The notes under the pieces were generated by a model. The model worked only from the letters and a program-made list of their open reading frames with translations, had not been told where the DNA came from and did no database searches. From assembly GCF_003967195.1 (NCBI RefSeq), contig NZ_AP018725.1, positions 620,001-684,000 of the forward strand: DNA of 64,000 nucleotides. The letters are read 5' to 3'. A program made the position numbers and the translations under genes. The stretch comes from Sulfuriflexus mobilis. Lineage in GTDB: Bacteria > Pseudomonadota > Gammaproteobacteria > AKS1. Of this stretch, positions 44,848 through 53,458 are shown piece by piece. How positions within the stretch are numbered: position 1 is the first letter of the stretch; each line of letters starts with the position of its first letter.

Positions 44848-45744
44848 ATGACGATCTATACTCTCGGCACACTGATAATCTTGCTCCCCTTATTGATTAT
44901 CGCGTGGTTTTCATTCGGCAAGCTAAAAAGCAAAACTGAATGGTTGCTGAGACTCTTATTTGTGGGGAGCATGGTTCTGGTTTTTTACAAAATCGGCACT
45001 TGGTCAATGACCAGCTATTACATGAGGTTCGTGATCGTCGTGCTTTTCCTGGGTTCGGCATTCTACTCATTTTACAATATCCGTACCGGGTTCTGGCATA
45101 TACCGAAGAAGCAATGGTTTCGTATGGGGGGAACAGCTTTATTCACTCTGCTCGGTATCTTGCTAAGCGCGTTAACGTACTCCGGGACCTCTTATTCAGG
45201 CAGTGACATGATTAACCTGAAATTCCCATTCGGTCAGGGCAGATATTATGTACTACAAGGTGGAAGTAATGTCATGACAAATCCATTTCACAGCATGGCC
45301 TTGAATGGAAAGTATGCTATAGACCTTGTTGAAATAAACAATCTAGGCAACCGGGCCGCGACAATTTTACCGCAAGAACTCGCGCAGTATCATATCTTTG
45401 GCGAGGTGGTTTACAGCCCATGTAACGGCAGGGTTGTAACAACGGTTAATGGTTTTCCGGATAACATACCCACAAACGTGGATCGAGAGCATCCTGCAGG
45501 TAACCACGTGGTTATAGAATGCGACAGTATTAAAGTCATGCTCGCACATTTGAAGGCAGGCAGCCTAAAAGTCAGTCAGGGGGATAATGTTAAAGCGGGT
45601 TGGCCCGTTGCCGAGGTGGGTAATTCTGGTTACACGGATGAACCGCACCTTCACATACAAGCTAACAGCCATGATGGCAATCCTGTTGCAATCTTGTTCG
45701 GTGAAAGATTTCTTTCAATTAATGATGTATATGTCGTTAACTAA
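44848..45744 (+). CDS. membrane-anchored M23-family peptidase-like protein (cassette)
   Basis: A 298-residue protein: four membrane helices (about 2-23, 32-52, 58-78, 93-113), then an M23/LytM-like domain (about 130-295). NPFHSMALNGKYAIDLVEI supplies the first zinc His/Asp pair and EPHLHIQ the HxH pair; VMLAHLKAGS is the intermediate His. Basic loops after helices 1 and 3 suggest both termini are outside, placing the peptidase in the periplasm, where it could cut peptidoglycan cross-links. It is the last gene of the array. Confidence 0.75.
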   Translation: MTIYTLGTLIILLPLLIIAWFSFGKLKSKTEWLLRLLFVGSMVLVFYKIGTWSMTSYYMRFVIVVLFLGSAFYSFYNIRTGFWHIPKKQWFRMGGTALFTLLGILLSALTYSGTSYSGSDMINLKFPFGQGRYYVLQGGSNVMTNPFHSMALNGKYAIDLVEINNLGNRAATILPQELAQYHIFGEVVYSPCNGRVVTTVNGFPDNIPTNVDREHPAGNHVVIECDSIKVMLAHLKAGSLKVSQGDNVKAGWPVAEVGNSGYTDEPHLHIQANSHDGNPVAILFGERFLSINDVYVVN

Positions 45745-45750
45745 CTCCTG

Positions 45751-45798
45751 GCCTTACAAGGAAAATTAGTGGCATTAGCAAGGACTCGCATCCTTGCT
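45751..45798 (+). other. degenerate distal attC end and hairpin
   Basis: GCCTTAC (45751-45757) matches R'' except for one base and, with TG before it, nearly complements its cassette start GTTAGGCCA. No GTTRRRY follows. A perfect 8-bp hairpin AGCAAGGA-CTCGCA-TCCTTGCT (45777-45798) lies just after and may end transcription of the array. The next 200 bases to 46004 show nothing coding. Confidence 0.5.
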
Positions 45799-46004
45799 TT
45801 CGTCGCCTTCGTAGAGAATACACGAGCATTCCCCAAGGATTGTTTAATTTGAAGGTAATACCCGTATGATATTTATGCTTATCGCGCGTTCAGAAATGCG
45901 GAGAATAGGCTAGACTGTGAAGGATGGTTTACTGGGGTTGCTGAGTAGCGGCTTTAATTCTTTTGTGGGCGAGTAGTGCAGTTGAGAATATCGGAGTCTG
46001 TTGT

Positions 46005-46460
46005 ATGCGTTTTTTAAGCCTGTTTTTATTTGCGGTTCTGCCGCCGCTATTACATGCGGAATCTACCCAGAGTATTCCCATCTATAAATACGAGGCATCA
46101 ACCTATTATATCGATGTGAGTATTGCCGACTCGGAGAGCGAGGCCTACCTTATCGATACCGGGGCAAGTTACGTCACTATCAGCGAAACGACGCTGGCAG
46201 ACCTGCTTGACAAGGACCAGGCCGAATTTGTCAGGGTCATGAGTGCGGTACTTGCGGACGGTCGTGGCATGGATGTTCCGGTTTATCGGGTCAGCAGTTT
46301 GCAAATTGGTAAACATTGTCACTTCAGTGATGTTGAGGTCGCCGTGATCCCGGGCGAGGCGCGCTGTGTGCTCGGTTTGAGCGCCCTGCGCCAGGCGGCA
46401 CCCTTCATTTTTTCGATAGACCCACCAGAACTCACCGTGAGTAACTGCACCGCAGCCTGA
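46005..46460 (+). CDS. exported retropepsin-like aspartic protease
   Basis: A 151-residue protein with a signal peptide (residues 1-18) and a single aspartic protease half: YLIDTGASYVTIS (Asp51-Thr-Gly) as the active loop and VLGLSALRQAAPFIFSID as the conserved flap-side segment. Clan AA proteins of this type work as dimers in the periplasm. The start at 46005 is chosen to begin the signal peptide. It is the first core gene after the array. Confidence 0.8.
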   Translation: MRFLSLFLFAVLPPLLHAESTQSIPIYKYEASTYYIDVSIADSESEAYLIDTGASYVTISETTLADLLDKDQAEFVRVMSAVLADGRGMDVPVYRVSSLQIGKHCHFSDVEVAVIPGEARCVLGLSALRQAAPFIFSIDPPELTVSNCTAA

Positions 46461-46496
46461 GAATAAAACAGGTCGCACCCGGCAGGGTGCGGCCTG
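46461..46496 (-). terminator. terminator between convergent genes
   Basis: Arms 46469-46480 and 46485-46496 (CAGG/CCTG plus CGCACCC/GGGTGCG, one mismatch) around GGCA. On the minus strand it is followed by TTTTATTC, so it should end the gene at 46511-46810; it may also serve the protease gene on the plus strand. Confidence 0.8.
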
Positions 46497-46510
46497 CTGC
46501 TGTGCCCCGC

Positions 46511-46810
46511 TTAACGTGCGCCTGTCATAACGATATGGGCATCATCATCTGCATAGAGGAGATCGTCCACACCGGGGATCACCTCAAAGATAGCCAGTTC
46601 AGCCTGCTTCGCACCACGCGCGTCTTCACGGATGACATATTTCTGTCCGCCGACATTAAACGTATCAATGACCTTGCCCTGTTCGGCGGGGGCATCCCAG
46701 ACGGTAAATTTTTGTCCGGCGACTTCAAATGTCTCCGCGGCGTTGACGTGCCCCGCGAGACCAAGAGCCAGTGTCCCTGCCAATGCAATTGAAATAATGT
46801 GTTTGTCCAT
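46511..46810 (-). CDS. small exported protein with internal repeat
   Basis: A 99-residue protein with a signal peptide (residues 1-24, ending NAAE). The mature part holds two similar units (TFEVAGQKFTVWDAP and TFNVGGQKYVIREDA). A GAGG site precedes the ATG. It has no recognised family; it is probably periplasmic. The 295-bp gap upstream of it, up to the degS stop, is AT-rich and likely carries its promoter, with no other gene. Confidence 0.65.
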   Translation of the reverse strand: MDKHIISIALAGTLALGLAGHVNAAETFEVAGQKFTVWDAPAEQGKVIDTFNVGGQKYVIREDARGAKQAELAIFEVIPGVDDLLYADDDAHIVMTGAR

Positions 46811-47105
46811 GGTCGTAACCTCACTTTGTGTGCATTTAATATTACTTTGCTATGAATTTTGCAATCCATAGGTAAAAGATAAGACTCGATAGGAGTGAAA
46901 AAATTTCATAAAAAATAAATTTTTTATTGAGACTTTTTTAGCGACAGGTAGCCATGTAGTAGCACTAAAAAAGTGGTGTTAGGCGAGTCTGAAAAGAGTT
47001 TATTTTTTGTGGCATAACAAAGCCGTGCCAGTAGTGTTACAAAAAACAGGTGCAGGCGAACTTATGTGGCATGAGACATTTGCTTAATGCGGTATTCGTC
47101 TGGAT

Positions 47106-48269
47106 TCAGGTATTCGACTGTGGTCTCTCTGCTACCGTGGCGGTCAACTCGAGCGGCTTTCCCGCACGTAATACGTGTAACTGCAAGGACTGACCCGGTT
47201 TGTAACCGGCGATGGTATTGAGCAGGGTAAAGGAACTGTCTACATGCACATCATTGATGTGGGTGAGGATGTCGCCGGGGCGCAGGCCGGCGACCTCGGC
47301 CGGGCCCAGGCGCAACACACCGGCAATGAGGACACCGGCTCCGGCCTCGAGTTTGAAGGACTCGGCCAGTTCCGGGGTCAGGTCCTGGGCTTCAACCCCG
47401 AGCCAGCCACGGACGACGCGGCCATTCTCAATGATCTGCTGCATCACATCCTTGGCCAGTGCAGCCGGGATGGCAAAGCCGATGCCCTGTGAGCCACCAC
47501 TCTTGCTGAAGATGGCGGTATTGATGCCAACCAGTTGGCCGAGGGCATTGATCAAGGCGCCGCCGGAGTTGCCGGGGTTGATCGCCGCATCGGTCTGGAT
47601 AAAGTTTTCAAAGGTATTGATGCCGAGCTGACTGCGGCCGGTGGCGCTGACAATACCCAGCGTCACCGTCTGGCCGACCCCGAAGGGGTTACCGATGGCG
47701 AGTACGACATCACCCACACGCAGGGCATTGGACTGACCGAGGGTGACTGTCGGCAGCTTGACGTAGTTGATCTTGAGCACGGCCAGGTCGGTTTCCGGGT
47801 CGGTGCCGATGACCTTGGCCTGTGGGGTCTCGCCGTTGGCGAGCGCCACGCGGATCTCATCAGCGCCCTGGATGACGTGGTTATTGGTGAGGATATAACC
47901 GCCGGCACTCATGATCACGCCCGAACCGAGGCTGGTTTCGAGGCGCTGGCGCGGGGCAGGCAGTTGATCACCAAAGAAGCGCTGGAAGAACGGGTCATTG
48001 AGCAGGGGATTGCGCTGCTCAGTGACGAGCTTGGCGGTATAGATGTTCACCACCGCCGCGGCACTGCGTTCCACGGCATCGGCATAGGAGACCGGGCCGC
48101 TATTGCGGGTGTCGGCGGCGATGATGGGGGCGGCGGCCTGCTCGGTGATCTCGACCACGGGCGCGGGGCGTTGTAACAATTCCGGTTTGAAGAACAGGAC
48201 AAAGATGAGCGCCGCCAGTATGGCGGTCAGCAACTGAAAAAAGAACAACAGACTTTTGCCCATATTCAT
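47106..48269 (-). CDS. degS: DegS/AlgW-type periplasmic serine protease
   Basis: A 387-residue membrane-anchored protease: one N-terminal helix (about 5-25), a trypsin-like domain with catalytic His (LTNNHVIQGADE), Asp (DPETDLAVLKI) and Ser (NPGNSGGALINALGQLVGINTAI), and a single PDZ domain at the C-terminus. Family members sense misfolded outer-membrane proteins and cut the anti-sigma factor RseA/MucA. The ATG at 48269 has an AAAGGG site. In Pseudomonas the equivalent algW gene lies next to hisC. Confidence 0.93.
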   Translation of the reverse strand: MNMGKSLLFFFQLLTAILAALIFVLFFKPELLQRPAPVVEITEQAAAPIIAADTRNSGPVSYADAVERSAAAVVNIYTAKLVTEQRNPLLNDPFFQRFFGDQLPAPRQRLETSLGSGVIMSAGGYILTNNHVIQGADEIRVALANGETPQAKVIGTDPETDLAVLKINYVKLPTVTLGQSNALRVGDVVLAIGNPFGVGQTVTLGIVSATGRSQLGINTFENFIQTDAAINPGNSGGALINALGQLVGINTAIFSKSGGSQGIGFAIPAALAKDVMQQIIENGRVVRGWLGVEAQDLTPELAESFKLEAGAGVLIAGVLRLGPAEVAGLRPGDILTHINDVHVDSSFTLLNTIAGYKPGQSLQLHVLRAGKPLELTATVAERPQSNT

Positions 48270-48368
48270 ACGACCCTTTCTCGACAATTGCGCTACTCTA
48301 TCACTGCTGACCTGGCCGCGTCAGCAGGCCGGTTGCACAAAATGACCCGACAACACAAAGAAAAGCCC

Positions 48369-49118
48369 ATGACCGACAGAAACGACATCACCTCATATAT
48401 TGACGAACTGCTCAGGGTCGACCAGTTCAGTGACTACTGCCCGAACGGTCTGCAGGTCGAGGGCCGGAATGCCATCGCCCATATTGTTTCCGGGGTTACG
48501 GCCTGCCAGGCCTTGATCGAGGCGGCCATTGAGCAGCAGGCCGACGCCCTGCTGGTGCACCACGGCTATTTCTGGAAGGGCGAGGCCCCCGGCATCACCG
48601 GCCTGAAACGCGAGCGCATCGTGCGCCTGCTGGAAAACGACATCAACCTGCTGGCCTACCACCTGCCACTGGATGCACACCCGCAGCTGGGCAATAACGC
48701 CCAGCTGGGGAAAAGGCTCGGTTTGCAGGTCGAGGGCACGGCCGGGGATACCGACCTGATCTGGTACGGCTCACTGTCCGCGCCCTGTACGGCCGCCGAA
48801 CTGGCCAGCCGCATTGACGCCGCACTCGGTCGTACCCCTCTCTATATAGAAGGGGGTGAAGGGCCGATTCACCATGTGGCCTGGTGCACCGGTGCGGCGC
48901 AGGGTTATATTGAAGAGGCCGCCGCACTGGGCGTGCAGGCCTTTATCTCCGGCGAGATCTCCGAGCAAACCGTACACGTGGCACGGGAGCTGGGGCTGGT
49001 CTATTTCTCGGCCGGGCACCATGCCACCGAACGCTACGGCGTGCAGGCCCTCGGTGAGCACCTTGCTGAACGCTTTTCTATTCGCCATAGCTTCATTGAT
49101 ATCGATAACCCCGTCTAA
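48369..49118 (+). CDS. Nif3-like dinuclear metal-centre protein
   Basis: A 249-residue NIF3/YbgI family protein. Metal-binding motifs are LLVHHGYFWKG and YHLPLDAH in the first half, and FSAGHHATERYGV in the second. It forms hexameric toroids; the substrate is uncertain (GTP cyclohydrolase-I-like claims exist). The start at 48369 fits the family start; an ATG at 48342 is possible. It is divergent from degS. Confidence 0.88.
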   Translation: MTDRNDITSYIDELLRVDQFSDYCPNGLQVEGRNAIAHIVSGVTACQALIEAAIEQQADALLVHHGYFWKGEAPGITGLKRERIVRLLENDINLLAYHLPLDAHPQLGNNAQLGKRLGLQVEGTAGDTDLIWYGSLSAPCTAAELASRIDAALGRTPLYIEGGEGPIHHVAWCTGAAQGYIEEAAALGVQAFISGEISEQTVHVARELGLVYFSAGHHATERYGVQALGEHLAERFSIRHSFIDIDNPV

Positions 49119-49186
49119 TTCGCGCTTTTCGGACTCCCGAGTTCTTTCATAAGGTATTGTAATAGCAGGTAAAATCAAGCTTCTGC

Positions 49187-49215
49187 TTGACCATTGGCGG
49201 CGCATCGGCGAGAAT
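49187..49215 (+). promoter_or_regulatory. candidate promoter of petABC
   Basis: TTGACC (49187-49192) and GAGAAT (49210-49215) are separated by 17 bp, about 120 bp before the petA start, in the 215-bp gap before the operon. It has four of six matches at -10. Confidence 0.4.
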
Positions 49216-49333
49216 ACGGGCTTATTTTTGGGCGGCAATTCACAATATTCTTATTTTATGATGAGTTTTGTCTGTTGCCGGACGAGTTAGTGACGTGGCG
49301 ACGCTGGGAAGTGTGGTCACACAGGAGACGAAC

Positions 49334-49927
49334 ATGAGTACAGATGGCGTCGATAAGAGCAAACGCCGCTTCCTGACCGCTGCAACCACGGTTGTCGGCG
49401 GTGTCGGGGCAGCCTTTGTTGCCGTTCCATTTTTGAAATCCTGGAGCCCGAGTGCCAAGGCCAGGGCCGCGGGTGCCCCGGTAGAGGTGGATTTCAGCAA
49501 ACTGCAACCGGGTCAGCAGATGGCCGTGTTGTGGCAAAAGAAACCGGTCTGGATTGTGCGACGCACGCAGGAAACCCTGGCTAGCCTTGCAAGCAACAGA
49601 GATCACCTGGCTGACCCGGATTCTGCTCAATCGAAGCAACCTGAATACATCAAGGGTGATGCCCGTGCGCTCAATCCCGAGTATCTGGTCACCGTGGGTA
49701 TCTGTACGCACCTGGGTTGTTCACCAACCTACCGCCCTGAGCTGGTTGCAGCCGACCTTGGTGATGACTGGATGGGTGGTTTCTTCTGCCCATGTCACGG
49801 TTCAAAGTTTGACATGTCCGGTCGCGTCTACGCCGGCGTGCCCGCCCCGACCAACCTGGAAGTACCGAAATACAAGTACTTGTCCGACACAAGCCTGATT
49901 ATTGGTGTTGATGAGGGAGCCGCCTGA
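49334..49927 (+). CDS. petA: ubiquinol-cytochrome c reductase iron-sulfur subunit (Rieske)
   Basis: A 197-residue subunit of complex III. The N-terminus has a Tat-like KRRFL (Arg11-12) and a membrane helix (about 18-36). Rieske cluster ligands are Cys124/His126 (CTHLGC) and Cys152... with CPCH (Cys154 His155), and Cys129 forms the disulfide. The start at 49334 has an AGGAGA site. It overlaps petB by one base. Confidence 0.95.
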   Translation: MSTDGVDKSKRRFLTAATTVVGGVGAAFVAVPFLKSWSPSAKARAAGAPVEVDFSKLQPGQQMAVLWQKKPVWIVRRTQETLASLASNRDHLADPDSAQSKQPEYIKGDARALNPEYLVTVGICTHLGCSPTYRPELVAADLGDDWMGGFFCPCHGSKFDMSGRVYAGVPAPTNLEVPKYKYLSDTSLIIGVDEGAA

Positions 49928-51159
49928 TGAGCATATTAGAAAAGACTCTCGGCTGGGTTGATGATCGCTTCCCGCTGACAAAAATGTGGAAAGAGCACCT
50001 TTCCGAATACTACGCACCGAAGAACTTCAACTTCTGGTACTTCTTTGGTTCATTGGCACTGATGGTGCTGGTGATGCAGATCCTGACCGGCATCTGGCTG
50101 ACCATGAACTACAAGCCGGATGCAGAGATGGCCTTTGCCTCGGTGGAATTCATTATGCGCGACGTCGAGTGGGGCTGGCTGATTCGCTATCTGCACTCCA
50201 CTGGTGCCTCGGCCTTCTTTATTGTTGTCTATCTGCACATGTTCCGTGGTCTGATGTACGGTTCTTACCGGAAGCCACGTGAACTTATCTGGATCTTCGG
50301 CATGATCATCTACGTCGCACTGATGGCAGAGGCCTTTATGGGCTACCTGCTGCCTTGGGGCCAGATGTCCTACTGGGGTGCACAGGTGATCGTCTCCCTG
50401 TTCGGTGCCGTACCGTTTGTTGGTGAGGAACTGGCCATCTGGATTCGTGGTGACTTCGTGATTGGCGATGCCACCCTGAACCGCTTCTTCGCCTTCCACG
50501 TCATTGCCCTGCCAATCGTGCTGTTGGGTCTGGTCGTGGCGCACATCATTGCCCTGCATGAAGTGGGTTCCAACAACCCGGACGGCGTTGAGATCAAAAA
50601 GAACAAGGGCCCGGATGGCATTCCGCTTGACGGTATCCCGTTCCACCCTTACTACACCGTGAAAGACATCGTCGGTGTGGTGGTGTTCCTGTTCTTCTTC
50701 GCGCTGGTGGTATTCTTCGTGCCGGAGTTGGGCGGTTGGTTCCTTGAGAAGGACAACTTCGTGCCGGCCAACCCGCTGAAGACTCCTGAACACATTGTGC
50801 CGCTGTGGTACTTCACCCCGTTCTACGCCATCCTGCGTGCTGTGCCGCCGATTGGTGTGTCCCAGTTCCCGGGCGTGGTAGCGATGGGTGCCGCGATTGT
50901 GGTGCTGTTCTTCCTGCCGTGGCTGGATCGCAGCCCGGTCAAGTCTATCCGTTACCGTGGTGCCATTTACAAGTTCGCACTGGCCGTATTCGTGGTGAGC
51001 TTTGTCTTTCTCGGTTGGTTGGGTACACAGCCTGCTGGTGGCATCTACCTGATACTTTCGCAGATCTTTAGTGTGCTGTACTTCGCATTCTTTGTGCTGA
51101 TGCCCTGGTACACGAAGATCGACAAGACCAAGCCTGTACCGGAGAGGGTTACCCAATGA
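49927..51159 (+). CDS. petB: cytochrome b of the bc1 complex
   Basis: A 410-residue inner-membrane cytochrome b with eight helices. Heme ligands are the paired His in LIRYLHSTGASAFFIVVYLHMFRG and in RFFAFHVIALPIVLLGLVVAHI, and PEH (TPEHIVPLWYF), the Qo-site signature, is present. It is downstream of petA and overlaps petC by four bases, so the operon is intact. Confidence 0.95.
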   Translation: MSILEKTLGWVDDRFPLTKMWKEHLSEYYAPKNFNFWYFFGSLALMVLVMQILTGIWLTMNYKPDAEMAFASVEFIMRDVEWGWLIRYLHSTGASAFFIVVYLHMFRGLMYGSYRKPRELIWIFGMIIYVALMAEAFMGYLLPWGQMSYWGAQVIVSLFGAVPFVGEELAIWIRGDFVIGDATLNRFFAFHVIALPIVLLGLVVAHIIALHEVGSNNPDGVEIKKNKGPDGIPLDGIPFHPYYTVKDIVGVVVFLFFFALVVFFVPELGGWFLEKDNFVPANPLKTPEHIVPLWYFTPFYAILRAVPPIGVSQFPGVVAMGAAIVVLFFLPWLDRSPVKSIRYRGAIYKFALAVFVVSFVFLGWLGTQPAGGIYLILSQIFSVLYFAFFVLMPWYTKIDKTKPVPERVTQ

Positions 51160-51902
51160 AAAAGCTGATGATTGCATTCATGATGCTGGCCCTGCCGGGT
51201 CTGGCCGCCGCCGCGGGTGCCGGTCCTCACCTCGACAAGGCAAATATTGATCTGACCGACAAGGCCTCGTTGCAGCGTGGTGCACGCCTGTTCGTTAACT
51301 ACTGTCTGAATTGTCACTCCGCCAACTTCATGCGTCACAACCGCATGGGCAAGGACCTGGGTATTTCTGACGAGCTGGTAGCAGAGAACCTGTTGTTCAC
51401 GGCCGATAAGGTTGGTGCGCCAATGGGTATCGCTATGCCGCTTGAAGATGCCCAGAACTGGTTTGGTACGCCGCCACCAGATTTGTCGGTGATGGCGCGT
51501 GCCAAGGGTGCCGGTGATGAAGGGGCGAACTGGTTGTATACCTATTTCCGCTCTTTCTATATCGATACGTCACGTCCGTTCGGTGTGAACAACACCGTCT
51601 TCAAGGATGTTGGTATGCCACACGTGCTGTGGGAGTTGCAGGGTATGCAGACACTGGTGAACGCGGAAGAACTGGCCGCGCACAAAGGTGCCAAGCCCGA
51701 GTTTGCCCTCAACCAGCCGGGCAGTATGAGCGCTGAGGAATATGATCAGGCCGCACGCGACCTGACCAACTTCATGGTTTATATGGGTGAACCGGCCCAG
51801 CTGGAGCGCAAGAGCCTGGGTATCTGGGTAGCATTGTTCCTGTTGTTCTTCTTCTTTATCGCTTACGCACTGAAGAAGGAATACTGGAAGGATATTCATT
51901 AA
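51156..51902 (+). CDS. petC: cytochrome c1
   Basis: A 248-residue subunit with a signal peptide (residues 1-20), c-type heme site Cys50-x-x-Cys53-His54 (CLNCHSANFMRHNRMG), and a C-terminal membrane anchor (about 222-243). It hands electrons from the Rieske protein to soluble or membrane cytochrome c. A perfect hairpin follows its stop. Confidence 0.95.
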   Translation: MKKLMIAFMMLALPGLAAAAGAGPHLDKANIDLTDKASLQRGARLFVNYCLNCHSANFMRHNRMGKDLGISDELVAENLLFTADKVGAPMGIAMPLEDAQNWFGTPPPDLSVMARAKGAGDEGANWLYTYFRSFYIDTSRPFGVNNTVFKDVGMPHVLWELQGMQTLVNAEELAAHKGAKPEFALNQPGSMSAEEYDQAARDLTNFMVYMGEPAQLERKSLGIWVALFLLFFFFIAYALKKEYWKDIH

Positions 51903-51909
51903 TTCATCG

Positions 51910-51943
51910 GCCACGGTGCAGCGGCAATATACTGCACCGTGGC
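51910..51943 (+). terminator. hairpin after petC
   Basis: Perfect 12-bp arms (51910-51921, 51932-51943; GCCACGGTGCAG) with a 10-base loop, eight bases after the petC stop. No T-run follows, so it may stabilise the mRNA or act as a partial terminator. Confidence 0.5.
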
Positions 51944-51995
51944 ATGATTGAACTGTCCCAGGAAGGGATAAAACACAATTGGGAGTACACCCGTT

Positions 51996-52625
51996 ATGGC
52001 GTCAATATCTAACCGACGCTCCGTGATGACGTTATATTCGAGCGCGACATCACCTTACAGTCATCGCACGCGTATCGTCCTCGCTGAGAAGAACATCACT
52101 TACGAGATTCAGGATGTTGAGGCGGGCGCATGCCCTGAAGACCTCGCCGAGCTGAATCCCTATAACACGGTACCGACACTGGTTGACCGTGATCTGGTAC
52201 TTTACGATTCACGCATCATCATGGAGTACCTGGATGAGCGTTTCCCGCATCCGCCGTTGATGCCGGTTGACCCGGTCTCTCGCGCGAACGCGAAGCTTTA
52301 CATGTATCGCATTGATCGTGACATGTATAGCATCATCGATCAGTTTGAAGATAACTGTGACAGTCGCACGGCAACCAAGCTGCGCAAGGAATTGCGTGAC
52401 AGCCTGACCTTGATTGCGCCCATCTTCGATGCAAAGCCGTTTTTTATGAGTGACGAATTTACCCTGATCGATGCGTATATGGCACCGCTGTTATGGCGTT
52501 TGCCGAAGTATGGCGTAGAACTGCCGGCACAGGCCCGCGCGGTGAACACCTATGCCGAGCGTCTGTTTTCACGCGAGTCATTCCAGACCGGCCTCACCGA
52601 GGCTGAACGCGAGATGCGCGACTGA
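51996..52625 (+). CDS. sspA: stringent starvation protein A
   Basis: A 209-residue glutathione-transferase-fold regulator that binds RNA polymerase. NRRSVMTLYSSATSPYSHRTRIVLAEKNITYEIQDVE and YDSRIIMEYLDERFPHPPLMPVDPVSRA are the SspA signatures. The start at 51996 matches the E. coli N-terminus. sspB follows. Confidence 0.95.
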   Translation: MASISNRRSVMTLYSSATSPYSHRTRIVLAEKNITYEIQDVEAGACPEDLAELNPYNTVPTLVDRDLVLYDSRIIMEYLDERFPHPPLMPVDPVSRANAKLYMYRIDRDMYSIIDQFEDNCDSRTATKLRKELRDSLTLIAPIFDAKPFFMSDEFTLIDAYMAPLLWRLPKYGVELPAQARAVNTYAERLFSRESFQTGLTEAEREMRD

Positions 52626-52677
52626 TTGCAGTCGCGCCCTGGCGTTAAGCGTATTCGGCACTCGAGGAATATTCATT

Positions 52678-53064
52678 ATGAACTCAAGTCGCCCCTACCT
52701 TATCCGTGCACTCTATGAGTGGATTGTCGATAATGGCATGACCCCCTACGTCCTCGTTGACGCCATGGCCGAGGGTGTCAGGGTGCCGGAGCAGTTTATC
52801 GAGGATGGCAAGATCGTCCTCAATATCAATCCGAGTGCCACACAAGCACTTACCCTGGGTAACGAGTTTATTGAGTTCAGTGCCCGTTTCTCTGGTGCGG
52901 AGATGCTGGTCAGTGTGCCGACGATGGCAGTGCTGGCGATCTATGCGCGGGAGAATGGCCAGGGCATGATGTTCGCTGAGGAAGAGGGTGGCGAGCCGAG
53001 CCCAACCAGCCCGGGGGAGGGTCCTGAAGAAGGCAAGAAGCCGACCCTGACCCTGGTAAAGTAG
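52678..53064 (+). CDS. sspB: ClpXP adaptor SspB
   Basis: A 128-residue adaptor that delivers ssrA-tagged proteins to ClpXP. The structured domain (residues 5-108; RPYLIRALYEWIVDNGMTPYVLVD) is followed by a flexible acidic/Pro linker and a short C-terminal ClpX-binding tail (PTLTLVK). A GAGGAA site precedes the ATG. Confidence 0.95.
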   Translation: MNSSRPYLIRALYEWIVDNGMTPYVLVDAMAEGVRVPEQFIEDGKIVLNINPSATQALTLGNEFIEFSARFSGAEMLVSVPTMAVLAIYARENGQGMMFAEEEGGEPSPTSPGEGPEEGKKPTLTLVK

Positions 53065-53079
53065 GTTTCTGACCTGCGC

Positions 53080-53391
53080 CTATAATAGCGTTCGCTGCCC
53101 ACCAATAGAGATTTCCACCGGTTGTAGTCCGAGTATCACCAGTGCGCCGTGCTGACGGTGCGCGATGTCATCGCTGTATTCAAAACGGTAAGTGCGTTCA
53201 AACACCAGGCGTCCGTTGACATTACGGCGCAGCTTCAGCCTGTCCAGGACCACGGTCTCATCCAGCAGGATCACTGCATGTTTATCACAAAGATGGCGGC
53301 ACAGGCCCACCCCGAATTCGTGGGCACGACGACTATCAAGCCAGAACCAGATCAAAGCCGAGAAAAGCAGGAGTAAGAGTAAACCATTCAT
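53080..53391 (-). CDS. DUF3301-type membrane-anchored protein
   Basis: A 103-residue protein with an N-terminal membrane helix (about 2-17), then a small domain (WLDSRRAHEFGVGLCRHLCDKHAVILLDETVVL ... RTYRFEYSDDIAHRQHGALVILG) matching DUF3301. The role is unknown. The start at 53391 is preferred because the helix begins there, although no clear ribosome site is seen. It is divergent from the macro-domain gene. Confidence 0.75.
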   Translation of the reverse strand: MNGLLLLLLFSALIWFWLDSRRAHEFGVGLCRHLCDKHAVILLDETVVLDRLKLRRNVNGRLVFERTYRFEYSDDIAHRQHGALVILGLQPVEISIGGQRTLL

Positions 53392-53458
53392 GTGCAGGAC
53401 ATAGACCGGGACAAGGCTGACAGATGGGATTAGTATAAAGCAAAAGGGAGAGAAAACG

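Larger units (their letters stand above)
39116..45757 (+). mobile_element. integron gene-cassette array without a visible integrase (CALIN-type)
   Basis: Eleven cassette units on the plus strand, one of them a duplicate. Most consist of an AT-rich gene followed by an attC-like site beginning RYYYAAC and ending GTTRRRY. In most units the first bases of the cassette (TTRRRY...) are the complement of the start of its own attC, extending beyond the core (for example TTATAAGCC with GGCTTATAAC), which is a strong internal check. No tyrosine recombinase is encoded anywhere in the window. It lies between hisC and the degS-proximal genes. Confidence 0.88.

Noticed and set aside
50050-51177. A 375-codon open frame antisense to petB
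   Set aside because: It is a mirror of petB codon bias, rich in His/Gln/Asp with no domain, and petB is certain.
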